Shown here piece by piece: positions 46,400 to 57,269 of a stretch of 64,000 nt of DNA. The position numbers and the translations under genes were made by a program. The stretch spans positions 3,774,501 through 3,838,500 of the forward strand of contig CAMRHE010000011.1 in the NCBI GenBank assembly GCA_947044405.1, in the 5' to 3' direction. Every line of letters begins with the position of its first letter. Positions within the stretch are counted from its first letter, which is position 1. Under the pieces are notes generated by a model. That model did not search any database. It was not told the DNA's origin and worked only from the letters and a program-made list of their open reading frames with translations. The DNA comes from Leptodactylus fallax (lineage: Eukaryota > Chordata > Amphibia > Anura > Leptodactylidae).

Positions 46400-47624
46400 C
46401 AAGAGTAAATTTTAACACATATTGTTTACTTTTTTGCTTATAATGCCACTAAAACTTGGCATATTTTTGTGTATCAAAAAATTATACATTTGTTCATTTT
46501 GTACTCAAGTGACAATTGGCAAACATATTTTTGCATATAATGGCAATGCCATCAAAACTTTTAAGTAATTTCCTGTGACAACCATTTATTCAGTGCTTTT
46601 ATACTTCTGTTCAGTCTGTATCCAAGTGACATAATTCTTTTAAAAAAAAAAAAAAAACATCCTGGTGCTTGGTTGCCCATTGCGAAACACCCATGTCATG
46701 CCAGTCATCAGTAAGAATGATGTGGGTGGGTATAGTGCAAATAACAGTAGCATCGCTGTTGGCACCAGTTATCTGGCTAATATTTACAGACACAGTTGGG
46801 CATCACCTCTAGTCAGCATATTATTGTGGAGGAAGTTGATGACAGCAGGATGATGTTAACTCTGACAGTGACATCGTGACTTTGAGCCAGTGTTCGGCAC
46901 TTTCCTCCTACTCCTCGTTTACAGTAAATTTGTGGTCCAATAGAAGCATATTCAATAATCTCTGTGTTGACTGGCTCCTAGTAGGGCGCTCCCAGATTCA
47001 GCGCAACTTCAACTCACCTCGCAGGTTCGCTCTTGTGAAGGCATCTGGGTCTTGGCTCGCAGAAGTGTGCTAGTTTTAAATAGCTGTCTCTACTGCTCTC
47101 AGTTATCAGCCAATCTCCTGCTACTGCTTTTATTGTGGCCTTGCGTCTACGTTCATAACAGATCTCTAAACATGTTCAAAAATTTAAAATTTAAAAAAAC
47201 AAAGTGAGAGAATGGTATGTTCTTAACCTTGATGGAGGATAACTAGCTTCTCAAAGAAAGTCATGCCTGCATACCACCATCAACTCATGGAGCAACAGTT
47301 ATGACCATGGACAGTACCAGTCTTTCATAGTCCACTAGCTCAATGTTTTGCACAGTCGTGGCAACGATGCACCATTAAAACAAGGCCAGGTGCTAGTGAT
47401 ACCACCATGGTTGTACAGCTCTGGTTCCAATACCAGACACCAGACACTTCCTTCCCCCATGTCCTCCTTATTGTATATATTCCCATTCCATTCTTTCATA
47501 TGTCTAAGCTGTAATGCTACCATGTGGTTTTACAAATGAGCCTAGGTGAGAGAAGCCACACAGCTGGAAAATTGCTGTACTGCTCAACAAATTTCACACT
47601 GGTTGTCTCCCTGACAACCATAAC
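46400..47624. other. Spacer with LTR-like fragment
   Basis: Mostly unassigned. Near 46985-47120 'cgcaggttcgctcttgtgaaggcatctgggtcttgg' and 'ctgtctctactgctctcagttatcag' match 5815-5930, marking a third copy of that LTR-like sequence. A 15-base A run lies near 46642. Confidence 0.4.
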
Positions 47625-49007
47625 TAGAGATGGGTGAACCTCTGAAGATTTGTTTCTGATTTGGGTGGTTCAGTCCAAAGTTTTGTTTCGGATCGAGTTT
47701 TAAATTTGGCTTAAAACATTGTGTATGGCACTGTCAGGGCAGCTAGAACTATCCCATTTCTAGCTCTCTAATGTTGAAGTTATGTCAAAGACACAGTGAC
47801 ATGTATGTCTATGGGAAAACGTAGGGTAAGTAGTGAATGCAAACTGCTAGGTTAACCATATACTACTCTGCCACTTGTTTTTATGCATTTTAACATTTGA
47901 ATGCTCCAAAAATTTGCCTGTTTTGGGGGAAGGTGCCTGTCCATGGCTTTTTATACACATATGGTGGTTATATTGGAAAAAGCAATGGTTTTATATAAAA
48001 ATGAGCCTGTTTGGGGAACTTGTAAGTGCAACAGACATGTTATTTGGAGAAATATTTGTGGCAGTGGCTTGGGTGAAAAGTGATTAAGAAGTGGCTTTAA
48101 AAAAAAAAAAAAAGGCTATCAAAAATGATCCCTTTATGGGAATAGAATGCCATACAACATAGTGCTGGTATTTGAAAAAAAAGCAATGGTGGGGTTTCTT
48201 GTTTTATTTAGTTGTTGTTATGCCAACAGCGAGGCAATGACAAGTAACAAGTACAGAATTTGAAGAAAAAATTGTGGAACACTGTCCATGTGAGTGCCAG
48301 TTGAAAATTCATAAAAAAATTTATGAGTATAGAAAAAAGCCACCAAAAATTATCCCTTTATGGAAGCAGATGTGGCACCAAGGATTGACAATTACAGAAT
48401 TTCATGAAAAATTTCTGGCACACTGTCAGCGTGCCTGCCAGTTGAAAATGGATAAAGAATTGACATTATAAAAAAAATCCACCATAAACTTATATCTTTA
48501 TGGGAGCAGATGCAACACCAAGGAGTAACAATTGCAGAATTTCATGAAAAATTTCTGACACACTGTCAGTATGTCTGGTAGAAATGGGTGAAGATTGGTA
48601 TGAACCACACTTTAATTTGGCTTAATACATAGTATAGAACACTCTTAGAGCTCCTAGGAACCTATCTATCCAATATATAGCTCTCTAAGGCAAACACAGC
48701 AGAAGTTAAGTCAAAGTTGAAGTGACAGGTATTTCTATGGAAAAACAAATGGTAAGCAGTGGATACAATTCAAATTTAATCATACACTATACTGACACTC
48801 ATTTTTATGCATTTAACATTTAAAAAACTCCAAAAATCTACCTGACTGGTGGCAGTGGTGGTAGGCGCCAGGCATCTGTGGCAACAGATGTGGCAGTGCA
48901 GCACGGCAAAATATGATGGACCAGGCTGTAGGACATATCTATCTGTGTGTTGGTAGCTATTTAGGAGTAACAGCCAGCATCAGCAACAGTATAGTAAATA
49001 GAAGATA
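47625..49007 (+). mobile_element. Decayed hAT-derived sequence, plus-strand part
   Basis: It begins TAGAGATGGGTGAACC like the hAT element at 46019. A 270-300-bp section (about 47660-47935) is repeated in the same orientation at about 48590-48845, where TAGAAATGGGTG again marks the start. Three imperfect units of about 120 bp ('cagaatttcatgaaaaatttctg...cactgtcag') occupy 48240-48575. The segment 48845-49000 is the reverse complement of parts of 52570-52880. Confidence 0.6.
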
Positions 49008-50345
49008 TTAACTCCTTCCTGCTCTGCGCTATACTATTACGTTGAGCTGAGCGTATAGTTAATGTTCAGGGCCGTAATAGTACGGCGCTGTAATGCTGCG
49101 GGCACAGAAGCTATGACTACAGTATTACTTCCGCAACTTGGCTGTGTTACATCCAGTAGGAACTAATGTACAATGTTCTTCAATACTATGTATTGCAGTA
49201 CATTGCACAAGGGATCTAAGATACCAGCTTCAAGTCCCCTTGTGGGACATGTAAAAAGTGAAAAAAAAAAACACACACACCTAGTAAAAACACACAAAAA
49301 TAAATAATTACAAAAATATATAATGTGAGCAAAAAAATAAACAAACATGTTAGGTATCCCCACGTTCGTATAAGTCCCCACTATCGAAAAATAGCATTAA
49401 TTATCCTGTACGGTGAACACCGATAAAAAATTTTTTTTTACTGCAATGCGCAAATTAATGTATTTTGGTCACTTTGCTTTCCAAAAAAAATAACAATATA
49501 AAGTGATCAGAAAGTCATACATACTAAACATTGCTACCAATAAAAAGTACAACTTGCCCTGCAAATAAAGAGCCCTGACATATCTTCATCAATAAAACAA
49601 TTTTAAAAAGTTACAGGCGTCAGCATACGGTGGCCCAAAGAAAATCGTTAATTTTTAAAAAAAAAGTTTTATTTGTAAAAGCGGTAAAATGTAATAAAAA
49701 CCAATATAAATATGGTATTGCCGTAATCGTAATGACCCGCCGGACAAAGCTGCCATGTAATTTTTAATGCAGAGTGAACGCTGTAAAAACAAATGTAAAA
49801 AATGATGATAGAACTGTGTGTTATTTAACATGGACCCCCAAAAAATGTAAATGAAAGCTAATCAAAATATTATATGTACTTTTCTAACGATTCTACGTGG
49901 GCGCACCTGTGGGAACCCCCTGGTTAATTACTATTCTTTGAGACCCTTTGACTGTTATTCCCAGCATTCATTGTCTTCCCCCCCCCATGTCCCATCTCCT
50001 GCTGTGTCGTTCGTTGCTCACTTTGTGGTTATATACTAGCACTATTGAACGTTTCGCATGTGACTGTATTGTCACGCTTATTGTTTTCAACGATGTATGT
50101 TCTATGGTGTTACTTTGAAAAGCCAATAAAACTTTATTTACAAAAAAAAAAAAACAAAACATTATATGTACCCCAAAATGGTGACAAATTAAAGTACAAC
50201 TCGTCACGCAAAGAGTAAGCCCTCACATAGCTGTCGACAGAAAAATAAAAAAGTTTTGAACTTTGGATGACGGTGAGGAAAAATATGAAAGAAGTTACTA
50301 AGCATTAACGTAGAAACTACCATGCATCCTTAAAGGGTTGAAGGG
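49008..50345. repeat. High-copy frog-type interspersed repeat
   Basis: The left edge TTAACTCCTTCCTGC and right edge CATCCTTAAAGGGTTGAA are inverted relatives. The interior has 'ggtatccccacgttcgta', 'gccctgacatat', 'gtcagcatacggtggccc' and repeated 'gagtaagccctcacatagctgtcgac' phrases. It resembles the repeat at 62080-62510. The superfamily is unassigned. It interrupts the hAT sequence, which resumes at about 50341 (agggagacggtgacaccac). Confidence 0.55.
49880..50160 (+). mobile_element. 5'-truncated LINE tail
   Basis: A 281-bp insert ends with AATAAAACTTTATTTAC and an A-rich tail. It is flanked by the perfect 11-bp duplication ATTATATGTAC (49869-49879, 50161-50171). This is the signature of target-primed reverse transcription; the family (probably L1/Tx1 group) is inferred from the tail only. 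Confidence 0.82.
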
Positions 50346-50368
50346 AGACGGTGACACCACTATTTGGA

Positions 50369-51762
50369 AGGGTGAAAGTCATTGAAGTCATTATGGAATT
50401 GAAGTAGGGCTTCAATGACTTTCACCCTACCATCAACCTTAAACTTAGCTATTCAGGGAGTGAAATTCACTTTCTGGATACCACAATATACATCAAGGAC
50501 CACCGGCTACTCACATCAATATACCACAAACCCACAGACAGAACGGCCTACCTGAGAAACGACAGCTTCCACCCCAAGCACACAAGACAATCTATCATCT
50601 ACAGCCAGGCTATACGATACAATCGTATTTGCTCCGACAAAACAGACCTGGACAAGCACCTCCTGGATCTGAGGACGAAATTTCTCAGATTGGGATACAA
50701 ACCAAAAGTAACAGACAACCAATTAAACAAAGCAGCAGCCATTAACAGAGACAGTCTGCTCACATATAGAGAGACCCGGAAAGAAGCCCAAGTGCCCCTA
50801 GTTGTCACCTACAACCCACAGCTGGAGATCCTACGAAGGATTGCCAAGGAGCTCCAACCTGTGCTACATAGGGACAACAGACTCAAGGACATATTTCCAG
50901 TCCCCCCTCTCCTTTCCTTTCGACAACCACCAAACCTGAGGCGTATTATCGTCCAGAGTGCCCTGAAGGCCCCAACTGAAAATGGCACCTCACCTTGCCT
51001 ACACAAAAGGTGCATGACCTGCAAGCACATCCACACCGCTGACAGTGTACCTATCCCACAATCACAACAGGTGCACAGAATTAGGGGGATATTCTCCTGC
51101 AGGTCTTCCAATGTGGTGTACCTCATAATGTGTGTGCAATGTCCCACCACAGGCCTCTATGTGGGGGAAACAGGGCAGAGACTCAGTCAACGAATGAACT
51201 CACATAGATCCAGCATTAATAACAACAGAACCGATCTCCCAGTGGCCGCACATTTCTCCGGAGAAAACCACTCTATTGAAGATTTGCGGGTTGTGGTTTT
51301 AATGGGACATTTTAAGACGCAGAAAAAAGGAAAGAATCAGAATACAAGTTTATGGAAAAATTTCAAACTCTGCAATTTGGACTTAATATTCATGCCAGCT
51401 TCATGTCACACTATGTATGACCTGTGAGGGTCACAAATCACCTCCTGATAGCAAACAGATAACAGATCCCTCTGTCACGCACCACAACTTTCCAGATTGT
51501 TTTTTGACCTGTTGTAAATAACTTCTCTACTTAGATTGCATTTTGTTTTGGCTTTTTTTAAGGACTCTAAAATGCTTTGAAGACCATGTGTATAAAAATC
51601 TGTGAATTTTCAGTTATTGTATCACACCATGTCTGATGAAGGGAGCTAGTACTCCTGAAAGCTTACTTATAAATATACTCAGTTAGCCTCTAAAAGGTAT
51701 CGCCTGATTTCTTCACTCTTCCACTACTCTCAATGGCTAACACGGTACAACATTATACTACT
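50369..51762 (+). mobile_element. 5'-truncated Penelope-like element
   Basis: The 13-bp duplication ACCACTATTTGGA (50356-50368, 51763-51775) bounds the insert. It carries the end of the reverse transcriptase, the GIY-YIG endonuclease and a 340-bp 3' region that matches the fold-back copy at 3048-4135. At its 5' edge 50369-50387 is the exact reverse complement of 50410-50428, a 19-bp hairpin with a 22-base loop. It sits within hAT-derived sequence. Confidence 0.9.
50408..51427 (+). pseudogene. Penelope-like reverse transcriptase/GIY-YIG endonuclease, partial
   Basis: The polyprotein would copy element RNA and nick the target. Only the last 340 codons remain: reverse-transcriptase palm/thumb (EIHFLDTTIYIKD, YHKPTDRTAYLRNDSFHP), a cysteine-bearing linker (CLHKRCMTCKHI, about residue 200), then the GIY-YIG nuclease (VVYLIMCVQC, GLYVGETGQRLSQRMNSHRS). 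The catalytic reverse-transcriptase aspartates lie upstream and are lost by 5' truncation. Near 51335 a one-base shift leaves the expected frame: the ending EYKFMEKFQ...SFMSHYV reads in the +1 frame and stops at 51420, whereas the open frame ends at 51427. There is no ATG at the start, as expected of a truncated copy. Confidence 0.9.
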
Positions 51763-51821
51763 ACCACTATTTGGAGGCATCAGCCAGGGGTGTTTGAAAA
51801 TACTTAAGGATCCATGCCTGA

Positions 51822-52500
51822 TTAATTTTGATAAAAAATAATTTCCACACTACCTGTGGACAGTTTTGTCTTTTTAGATGTTAAAACCCCACTGGCAGCA
51901 ATGAACACCCTCTTGGCCATAACACTTGAGGCTGGAAAAGATAAAACTCCCATGGCAAACTGGGCCAGCTCCTTCCACTGCTCTAACCTATTGGCCCAGA
52001 ATTCCATGTGGTTAGAGTTCATGGGGCCAAATCTATAGGTGCACTTTAGGTATGATTGTACCTGCTGTTGGTGCCAGTGGGTGTCAGTTGCGTGCTGTGG
52101 CTTCGGTTGGTGCTGCAACCTGAAAAATTTCTGGCTTATCAACTTCCAGATACTGTACTTGGCCTGGCTACTTTTACTCCTCCAAACCCTTGTGGCACTG
52201 GCAGAGGAGGTGGAGGCCTGGATGAGTGACGTAGACTGAGCCACCTTGGTATGCATGCGACTGGCAGTTGCAGTGGTTTCCCTAAACCCTGCAGAATGCT
52301 AGGTATACAGCCTATCCTGATAATATTCAAGTTTTTCTTCCCTTTGGGAAGCAGGGCAGAATTCCCCCATTTTGTCTTTATAGTGAGGGTCTAAGAGCAT
52401 TGCCATCCAGTACCCATTTCTCTGCTGAAGCTAATAATACACTTGTCACTGTGTAAGCAGCAGCGCATAAAGCCTGCCATGTCATTTTTACAAAATGAAT
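51822..52500 (-). pseudogene. hAT transposase C-terminal remnant
   Basis: On the minus strand, 51822-52256 encodes a recognisable hAT C-terminal dimerisation domain: EFWANRLEQWKELAQFAMGV then LSFPASSVMAKRVFIAASGV and LTSKKTKLSTGSVEIIF. Upstream, in another frame (about 52290-52410), LLDPHYKDKMGEFCPASQRE corresponds to the catalytic-domain segment that normally precedes it. A stop separates the two parts, and the DDE residues and N-terminal BED finger are not identifiable. The family acts as a nuclear cut-and-paste transposase with 8-bp target duplications, like the many non-autonomous hAT elements in this window. Whether it mobilised those elements is not shown. Confidence 0.8.
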
Positions 52501-52569
52501 CAGGCATGGATCCATGAGGATTTTCAAATGCCTCTGAATAGTGGTGTAACCGTCTCCCTTTATAATTTC

Positions 52570-52890
52570 CCATCTTCTGTACTGCTGCTGATGCTGGCTG
52601 CTACTCCTAAATAGCTACTACCACTGCACCAACACACACAGGAATACATGACCTGCACCCTGGTCCATCATATTAAACCCTGCTGCACTGTCAAACATCT
52701 TATCACAGCTGCCTAGTGCTTACCACCAATGCCAAAACTTAGTCAGACATGTCCTGCAGTCTTGTCCATCATATTATGCCCTGCTGCACTGCCACACATG
52801 TTGCCACAGCTGCCTATTACCTACCACCACTGCTACCACTCAGGCAGACATGTCCTGCAGCCTGTTCCTTCATATGAGTCCTTGCTACAC
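52570..52890 (-). repeat. Tandem units in hAT-derived sequence, minus strand
   Basis: About three units of roughly 100 bp repeat 'gcagctgtggcaacatgtgtggcagtgcagcagggcataatatgatgga' on the minus strand. The plus strand at 48845-48990 holds one related unit, so the same transposon region is present in both orientations 4 kb apart. Confidence 0.65.
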
Positions 52891-52908
52891 TGCCACACAT
52901 TCCACTTT

Positions 52909-54385
52909 ACTGGAAATTCAGGAGCTCTTCAAAAATGGCATTATGTCCAAAAATCAAACTGTGCTCCAAAAAAACAAATATCGTTTTTCCCTTCTATGCC
53001 TGGTTGTGCCCAAACAGCTGTTTCTATCCACATATGACATTTTTAAGAACATTATCCTGGGTACAACAGTGTCATACATGTGGGTGAGAAGAAACTGCTG
53101 TTTTGGCACAAAGCAGGGTGCAGATGTGGAGATGCGCTATGTGGCTTTTGGAGCACAGATTTAGATTGCTGGCTTTGGACGCCATGTCACGATTACAGTG
53201 ACCCTAAAAATGCCCCAACAAAATGGGGTAGTTTCTTTCAGAATTCCAATTCACCGGCACCTCTGGGGCTCTGCAGAAAAAAACATGGGATGTAGAAACC
53301 AGTCCCCAAAGTACAAAACATAAAAAGCACAAAACTCCTTCCCCTCTGAGTTCTACCATGTACCCAAATACCAGTTTACACCCACATATATAATTTTTTG
53401 AATAACCCACTTAAAAGTTTTAGGAGTGCATGTCTTTGTTGACACAAAATAGGCACAACATATTGGGCACTAAAATGGCATATTTCTTTAAAAATTTCAA
53501 TTTTCACTTTGCACATTATGTTTTGGGATAACTCTTGGGTTCAAAATGATAATAATGATTGAGAAGTCATAGTTTCTAAAATGCAGTCACTTTTTGGGAT
53601 TTTCCATTGTACTGGTACTTTAGGGGCTCTGCAAATGCGACATGGCATCCAAAAACTTTTACAGCACAATCTGCCCTCCAAAAGCCAAATAGCACTCTTT
53701 CCATTTTAAGCACCACCATGTACTGATACAGCAGTTTGGTACCACAAATGGGTTATTGCCATGTTTAGGAGAAATTGTATAACAAACTATGAGTTGCTTT
53801 TTCTTCCTTAACCCCTTGTGAAAATAAACATTTTGGGCTAAAATGGAAAAAAAGTAATTTTTCATTGTCACATCCTTAATGTTAATAAAATCTACGAAAC
53901 TGCTGTGGGATCAAAATGCTCACTATACCCCTTGATAAATTCTGTGAGGGGTGTAGTTTCAAAAAAGGGGTCACTTTTAGGGGTTTCCATTGTACTGGTA
54001 CTTTAGGAGCTCTGCAAATATGGCATGGCACCCAAAAACTATTCCAGCAAAATCTGTCCTCCATAAACCCAAATAGCTCTCTTTTCATTCTGAGCACTGC
54101 TGTGTACCCATACAACAGTTTACGACCACACATGGGGTTTGCCATGTTCAGGAGAAATTGTTTAAGGTACTGTGGGGTGCTTTTTCTCCTTTAACCTCCT
54201 GTGAAAATGAAAAATTTGAAATGCTTAAAGGGTTAATAAATTTTCCAAATGCTGTTTTGAATTATTTTAGGGGAGTAGTTTTAAAAATGGGGTGATTTAG
54301 GGGGTTTCTAATATATAGGCCTTTAAAATCCCTTTCAGAATTGTAGTGGTCCCTAGCAAATGCTTTAGGAAATTTTCTTATAATT
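52909..54385. repeat. Four tandem units of 330-385 bp
   Basis: Each unit carries 'ccattgtactggtactttaggggctctgcaaat(a)tggcatggca', 'gccaaatagc(a/t)ctctttcc', 'gtacccatacaacagttt' and 'aggagaaattgt'. Starts are near 52909, 53241, 53602 and 53985; the first two are the most diverged. Similar arrays are common in frog genomes, from memory. Short frames within them are artefacts. The remaining piece, 54330-54388, is unassigned. Confidence 0.75.
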
Positions 54386-54388
54386 CAG

Positions 54389-54855
54389 TCAAACAGGACA
54401 ATGACCCCAAACACACCTCCAGACTGTGTAAGGGCTATTTGACCAAGAAGGAGAGTGATGGGGTGCTACGCCAGATGACCTGGCCTCCACAGTCACCACA
54501 CCTGAACCCAATCGAGATGGTTTGGGGTGAGCTGGACCGTAGAGTGAAGGCAAAAGGGCCAACAAGTGCTAAGCATCTCTGGGAACTCCTTCAAGACTGT
54601 TGGAAGACCATTTCAGGTGACTACCTCTTGAAGCTCATCAAGAGAATGCCAAGAGTGTGCAAGATGGCTACTTTGAAGAACCTAGAATATAAGACATATT
54701 TTCAGTTGTTTCACACTTTTTTGTTAAGTATATAATTCCACATGTGTTAATTCATAGTTTTGATGCCTTCAGTGTGAATCTACAATTTTTATAGTCATGA
54801 AAATACAGAAAACTCTTGGAATGAGAAGGTGTGTCCAAACTTTTGGTCTGTACTG
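54389..54855 (+). mobile_element. 5'-truncated DD38E Tc1 fragment
   Basis: The sequence from CAGGACAATGACCCC to the terminal repeat ending TTTTGGTCTGTACTG matches 23102-23584. The right end abuts TA. The left is broken within the second catalytic motif, with no left terminal repeat nearby. Confidence 0.92.
54394..54735 (+). pseudogene. DD38E transposase C-terminal fragment
   Basis: It encodes [20 protein letters not shown] through NPIEMVWGELDRRVK to RMPRVCK, where the tail leaves the ancestral frame. A 19-base deletion, relative to the copy at 22369, converts the normal ending into MATLKNLEYKTYFQ and onward into the terminal repeat. SPHLNP replaces SPDLNP. The same 19-base deletion is found in the copy at 62.6 kb, marking both as one subfamily. 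It lacks the DNA-binding domain and the first catalytic Asp. Confidence 0.9.
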
Positions 54856-54950
54856 TATATGAAACCGTCAGGTCCCAGGGGCCTTGCCACTAGGCAAGGC
54901 TTTTAGAGTCTCTTGAAGTTACTTAGAAGTAATAGAGAAATTCAAAGATG

Positions 54951-55290
54951 CTAATGCTTCAGGAGTCCAAGGAGGCGGCTAGCACGGAGGTAATCCCTTA
55001 AAAGGGATGTCCGTTGGGCACTATCCAGCGGAAGTGAGTTAGGCAGGGCATATTGGTAATAGTCATAGAAAATCGAGGCAGTAGCATCAGGGTGATATTG
55101 AAGCTGTCCCATTCTGTCCCTCAAAGCCTGTGGGGCCTGTTCCGATGCCTTGTCAAGCAGGAGCCGTGCTAACAAGGTGTGGGCTCTGTTACCTTAAAAC
55201 CTCGGTTATCATAAAATTGTTGCTTAGAATAAAGAAGCGATCATTCAACCCCCTGTAGAGCTATTGCCACAACCCAGATGGAGGGAACCG
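54951..55290 (-). pseudogene. L1 ORF2 fragment (linker between endonuclease and RT)
   Basis: On the minus strand AHTLLARLLLDKASEQAPQA and LQYHPDATASIFYDYYQYAL correspond to SHTLLAGTLRDHRASSTPHS and LQHHPDAVALAFHSYYSKLY of the full-length element (about residues 375-425 of its ORF2). The match continues into LLRDYLRASRLLGLL. Just upstream a stop and extra bases break the frame. It is a separate, more diverged L1 family member; no poly-A or target duplication is visible. Confidence 0.82.
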
Positions 55291-55649
55291 GGGGATGGGA
55301 GTAGAAGTGGCAGATGATGTTCCACCAGCTAGGCCAAGCACACTCAACCACGCTTCCCAGCTTCGCTCCTGGGCCGGACACCGCTGGGGGGAAGGGGGTC
55401 CTGCAGCACTACCTGATGGTGGTGGTAGTAGTTTCCCCCAGCCGCTTCCAGTTGGAGAGGGGACCTGTCTACTCTGAGCCGGTGCGATGGAAGCCAGAAG
55501 GGCCCTGATGGTAAAGCAGGAACGACTCAGACAGCCAGATGTGCAGTGAAATAGGATAACGCTTTACTCAGCAACTGTGTAAGTACAACAAGCAGCTTCC
55601 AAAATGGGGGTAGTAGTTTCTCAGTGTCCAACTCCCCAGCCTTGGTCTT
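55291..55649. other. Target-locus sequence left of the L1
   Basis: GC-richer than the surroundings, with GTGGTGG repeats; no gene recognised. It continues across the L1 at 61870. Confidence 0.5.
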
Positions 55650-55665
55650 AGAAGGGTGCCCAGGG

Positions 55666-55763
55666 GGGGCGTGGCCTGGACGCGCATGGAGTAGCACGCG
55701 CGCAGGTCCTTCTCCGCTCCTCCGCTCGCTACTGAGACCCGTGGACCCCTCAGCAGGCGCAGT
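55666..55763 (+). promoter_or_regulatory. L1 5' untranslated/promoter region
   Basis: About 98 bp, rich in CpG (GCGTGG, GACGCGCATG, CACGCGCGC), precede the first plausible ORF1 ATG (55764, AGTATGGGCAAGCGC). L1 elements carry an internal promoter here; this role is assigned by position. Confidence 0.45.
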
Positions 55764-57269
55764 ATGGGCAAGCGCTTACCGAGGAAGGTGGCCCCGGGCA
55801 CCCCAGCGCCCGTGGAGAGGTCTGGGGGGGGCCACCCTGGACGCCTTTCTGGCCCAGCGGCCTTCTCTACCGGGCCAGGCTGCTGCGGGGCGGCCATCTT
55901 GGATTTCCTCCGCTCTCCAGGCACAGGGGTCGCAGCGCAGCTTCTCTCCTCCCGCGCTCCCCCTGTCAGCCAGCGGAGCGCCGCTTCAACAGAGATCCCT
56001 GTCGGCGCCTGGGCAACCCAGAGTTTCCCCAGCACGAGTACTCCCACAGTCTCCTCACCCTGGGATGTCCCAGCAACTACATTCTGCTTCACCAGCACTC
56101 CTGGCAGAGCGGCATGAGAGGACCCCGGATGTTTCCAGCTTCTCAAGGAGTTCTGAGGTCAGTGGCTCTGCTCCCTCCTACACCGCTGATGAGTTGCAGC
56201 CTGTGGCCACAGAGCTGGTCTCTGTGGCCCCCCACCTACTATCTTCCCCCATCACCCCCCCCTCCATGGCTCAGAGGGGAATGGCGCGGTGGAAGGCTCT
56301 GGCGTAGGGGCTTCTCTGCCCCGCACTCCCAAGGATTATGGCTCCCCCCCTCCAGTCCTGTACCCCCAGAGCTGCATTCCAGGCCCATCTTCAGCACCAT
56401 CATCCATGGCGGACCTTCTTCCTCAACTTACTACTAAACAAGACCTTAAAAGTATGGTTGCGGAAATCACAGCATCCTTCCGATCTGAAATTGCTACCCT
56501 CCGCACTGATTTACACTCCATTGCTAACCGAATGGACACGCTGGAGAATGACCATGACACTACCAGGGACTATGTTGCCTCACTGCATGATACTACCACT
56601 GAACAGGGTTCAGCTATACGGGACATGCAACGCCACTTGGAGGATCTTGACAACAGGGGCCGGCGCAACAATATACGCATCAAGGGACTCCCAGAGGCTG
56701 ACCAATCTGAGGATCTGCCTGTTCTGCTGGAGGCTGTCTTCAACACTATACTGCAGGAGCCCCCGTCCCACAAAATTAAGTTTGATAGGGCACATCGAGC
56801 CCTTCGACCCAGAGGATCTTCCGCCACACCCCGTGATGTCATCTGCTGCCTCCACGACTTCACCCTTAAAGAGGCTATAATGAGCAAAGTGCGCAAACTC
56901 AAAGACTTCGAGTTTCAGGGAGCTCCACTACAATTCTATCAGGATCTGTCGCTAATCACCCTCCAGAAACGCCGCCATCTCCGACCCCTCCTCCAGATTC
57001 TTCAGGAGCACCAAATTCCTTACCGGTGGGGATTTCCGTTTGCTCTCATTGCTCGTAGGGATGGTCGCTCCGCTACGCTTCGCTCCTTTGCGGATTTGCC
57101 TCTCTTCTGTGACCTATTGGATGTTCCCCTGCCGGATTTAACAGACTGGGAGCTATTCTCTCCACCCCCTCCCCCACCACCGGTTTGGCAACGATTGGAG
57201 CCCAGACGACGTCATGCATCCTCCGCAGTGGTGACCACTCGGAGGCCCCGGCTGGAGACTGATCCCTGA
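55764..57269 (+). pseudogene. L1 ORF1 (RNA-binding chaperone), N-terminus shifted
   Basis: ORF1 protein coats L1 RNA. The conserved part is open from ATG 56406 to 57269 (287 residues). A coiled coil (about 10-95 from that ATG; SEIATLRTDLHSIANRMDTL) is followed by the RRM signature NRGRRNNIRIKGLPEA and the C-terminal domain ending with HLRPLLQILQEHQIPYRWGF. A proline run and basic tail close it. Upstream, proline/serine-rich sequence starting MGKRLPRKVAPGTPAP at 55764 changes frame twice before joining, in C-rich runs, so the natural N-terminus looks disrupted. Alternatively 56406 is the true start and the rest is leader. The coiled-coil/RRM order is L1-like, not the CCHC type of Tx1. Confidence 0.75.

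Noticed and set aside
50408..51427. GIY-YIG protein as a homing endonuclease or host repair enzyme
   Set aside because: It is fused downstream of a Penelope-type reverse-transcriptase end, is followed by a Penelope 3' region and lies between target duplications.
55624..56307. Separate 227-residue protein upstream of L1 ORF1
   Set aside because: It begins before the L1 5' end, inside the target duplication, and overlaps the ORF1 leader in another frame; at most part of it is shifted ORF1.
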